From positions 37,852,654-37,916,653 of the forward strand of contig CP154957.1 of assembly GCA_039621445.1 (NCBI GenBank): a DNA stretch of 64,000 nucleotides, read 5' to 3'. Below are positions 63,318 to 64,000 of the stretch, piece after piece. The stretch is from Euglena gracilis. Taxonomy: Eukaryota; Euglenida; Euglenophyceae; Euglenales. A program made the translations under genes and the position numbers. The notes beneath the pieces are model-generated. The model was not told the origin of the DNA. It ran no database searches and saw only the letters and a list, made by a program, of their open reading frames with translations. The stretch's first letter is position 1. Each line of letters begins with the position of its first letter.

Positions 63318-63958
63318 GGCCAGCACTTCTGCCCAAAACTGGCCACCAATCTGGCCCGAAAGTGGCCAGCATGTGGCCCAAAACTGGCCAGCATGTGGCC
63401 CAAAACTGGCCAGCCTGCCCAAAAGTGGCCAGCACGTGTGGCCCAAAACTGGCCACCAATCTGGCCCAAAACTGGCCAGCACTTCTGCCCAAAACTGTGG
63501 CCCAAAACTGGCCACCAATCTGGCCCGAAAGTGGCCAGCATGTGGCCCAAAACTGGCCAGCATGTGGCCCAAAACTGGCCAGCCTGCCCAAAAGTGGCCA
63601 GCACGTGTGGCCCAAAACTGGCCACCAATCTGGCCCAAAACTGGCCAGCACTTCTGCCAAAAACTGGCCACCAATCTGGCCCAAAACGGGCCAGCATGTG
63701 GCCCAAAACTGGCCAGCGCATCTGCCCAAAACTGTGGCCCAAAACTGGCCACCAATCTGGCCCAAAACCGGCCAGCATGTGGCCCAAAACTGGCCAGCAC
63801 TTCTGCCCAAAACTGTGGCCCAAAACTGGCCACCAATCTGGCCCGAAACTGGCCAGCATGTGGCCCAAAACTGGCCAGCACTTCTGCCCAAAACTGGCCA
63901 GCACATATGGCCGAAAACTTGGCCACCAAATCTGGCCCAAAACTGGCCAGTTCTTTGC
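63318..63958. repeat. WPKTGQ minisatellite, array f
   Basis: Duplicate of array e with a few unit substitutions. Confidence 0.95.
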
Positions 63959-64000
63959 CAGTGAAAAGCAAACAGGAACAGCAACAGGAACCAGAAAACA

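Larger units (their letters stand above)
58593..64000 (+). repeat. Tandem segmental duplication, unit 2 (runs off the window)
   Basis: Matches unit 1 from the ACGTCATGGAGGG boundary to the last base of the window. Offsets of 6180, 6181 and 6182 along its length mark the few 1-bp indels. Confidence 0.95.

Overview
The window looks like nuclear DNA of a large, repeat-choked genome from a single-celled eukaryote, probably an alga or other protist. The reasons are spliceosomal GT..AG introns (several only 44-48 nt), interstitial TTAGGG/CCCTAA telomere-type repeats, LTR and non-LTR retrotransposons, pogo/Tigger-like and hAT-like transposase remains, and long microsatellites. I cannot place it to a lineage from sequence alone. 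No bacterial operon, rRNA gene or CRISPR array is present. Almost everything recognisable is mobile DNA or its debris; host coding sequence is limited to one zinc-finger gene fragment and a few uncertain exons.

Left part (1-31,460): TATG microsatellites (1-99, 7333-7841, 8083-8333), a CAGGTC minisatellite (1440-1990) and an unrecognised 5.3 kb stretch. Then come three members of a family I call the YR-PHD elements (Y1 9018-10518, Y2 12501-13564, Y3 about 17029-18365). They encode a protein with a tyrosine-recombinase-like N-terminal part and, in two members, a PHD-like zinc finger; two of the three have clear terminal inverted repeats and all lie beside hairpin palindromes. A C2H2 zinc-finger gene (19388-20440) is split by a 228-bp MITE. 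Further on are four GC/AT-hairpin repeat families, a hAT C-terminus (28174-28380) and copies of a composite repeat carrying a WPKTGQ-coding minisatellite.

Middle (31,465-44,000): a three-level retroelement nest. LINE A (plus strand, 5'-truncated, restriction-like endonuclease type) is interrupted by a complete LTR retrotransposon (33295-43599; 420-bp LTRs identical by eye, 5-bp target duplication, PBS and PPT) that encodes only a 1100-residue Gag-like protein. Its 5' LTR is interrupted in turn by LINE B (33466-35122, minus strand, 12-bp target duplication).

Right part (44,000-64,000): MITEs, an inverted copy of the composite repeat with a tRNA-like head (45876-47105), a small LINE C relic, a long-TIR palindromic element (49004-50179), a fourth YR-PHD element (Y4 50596-52256), and a 6181-bp tandem duplication (units from 52412 and 58593). 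Each duplication unit carries a pogo/Tigger-like transposon whose five-exon transposase gene is decayed.

A theme across the window is that many unrelated elements end in the same kind of terminus: short A/T-containing cores of about 5-14 nt separated by runs of five or more G or C. Whether this reflects one transposition machinery or convergent behaviour is open.
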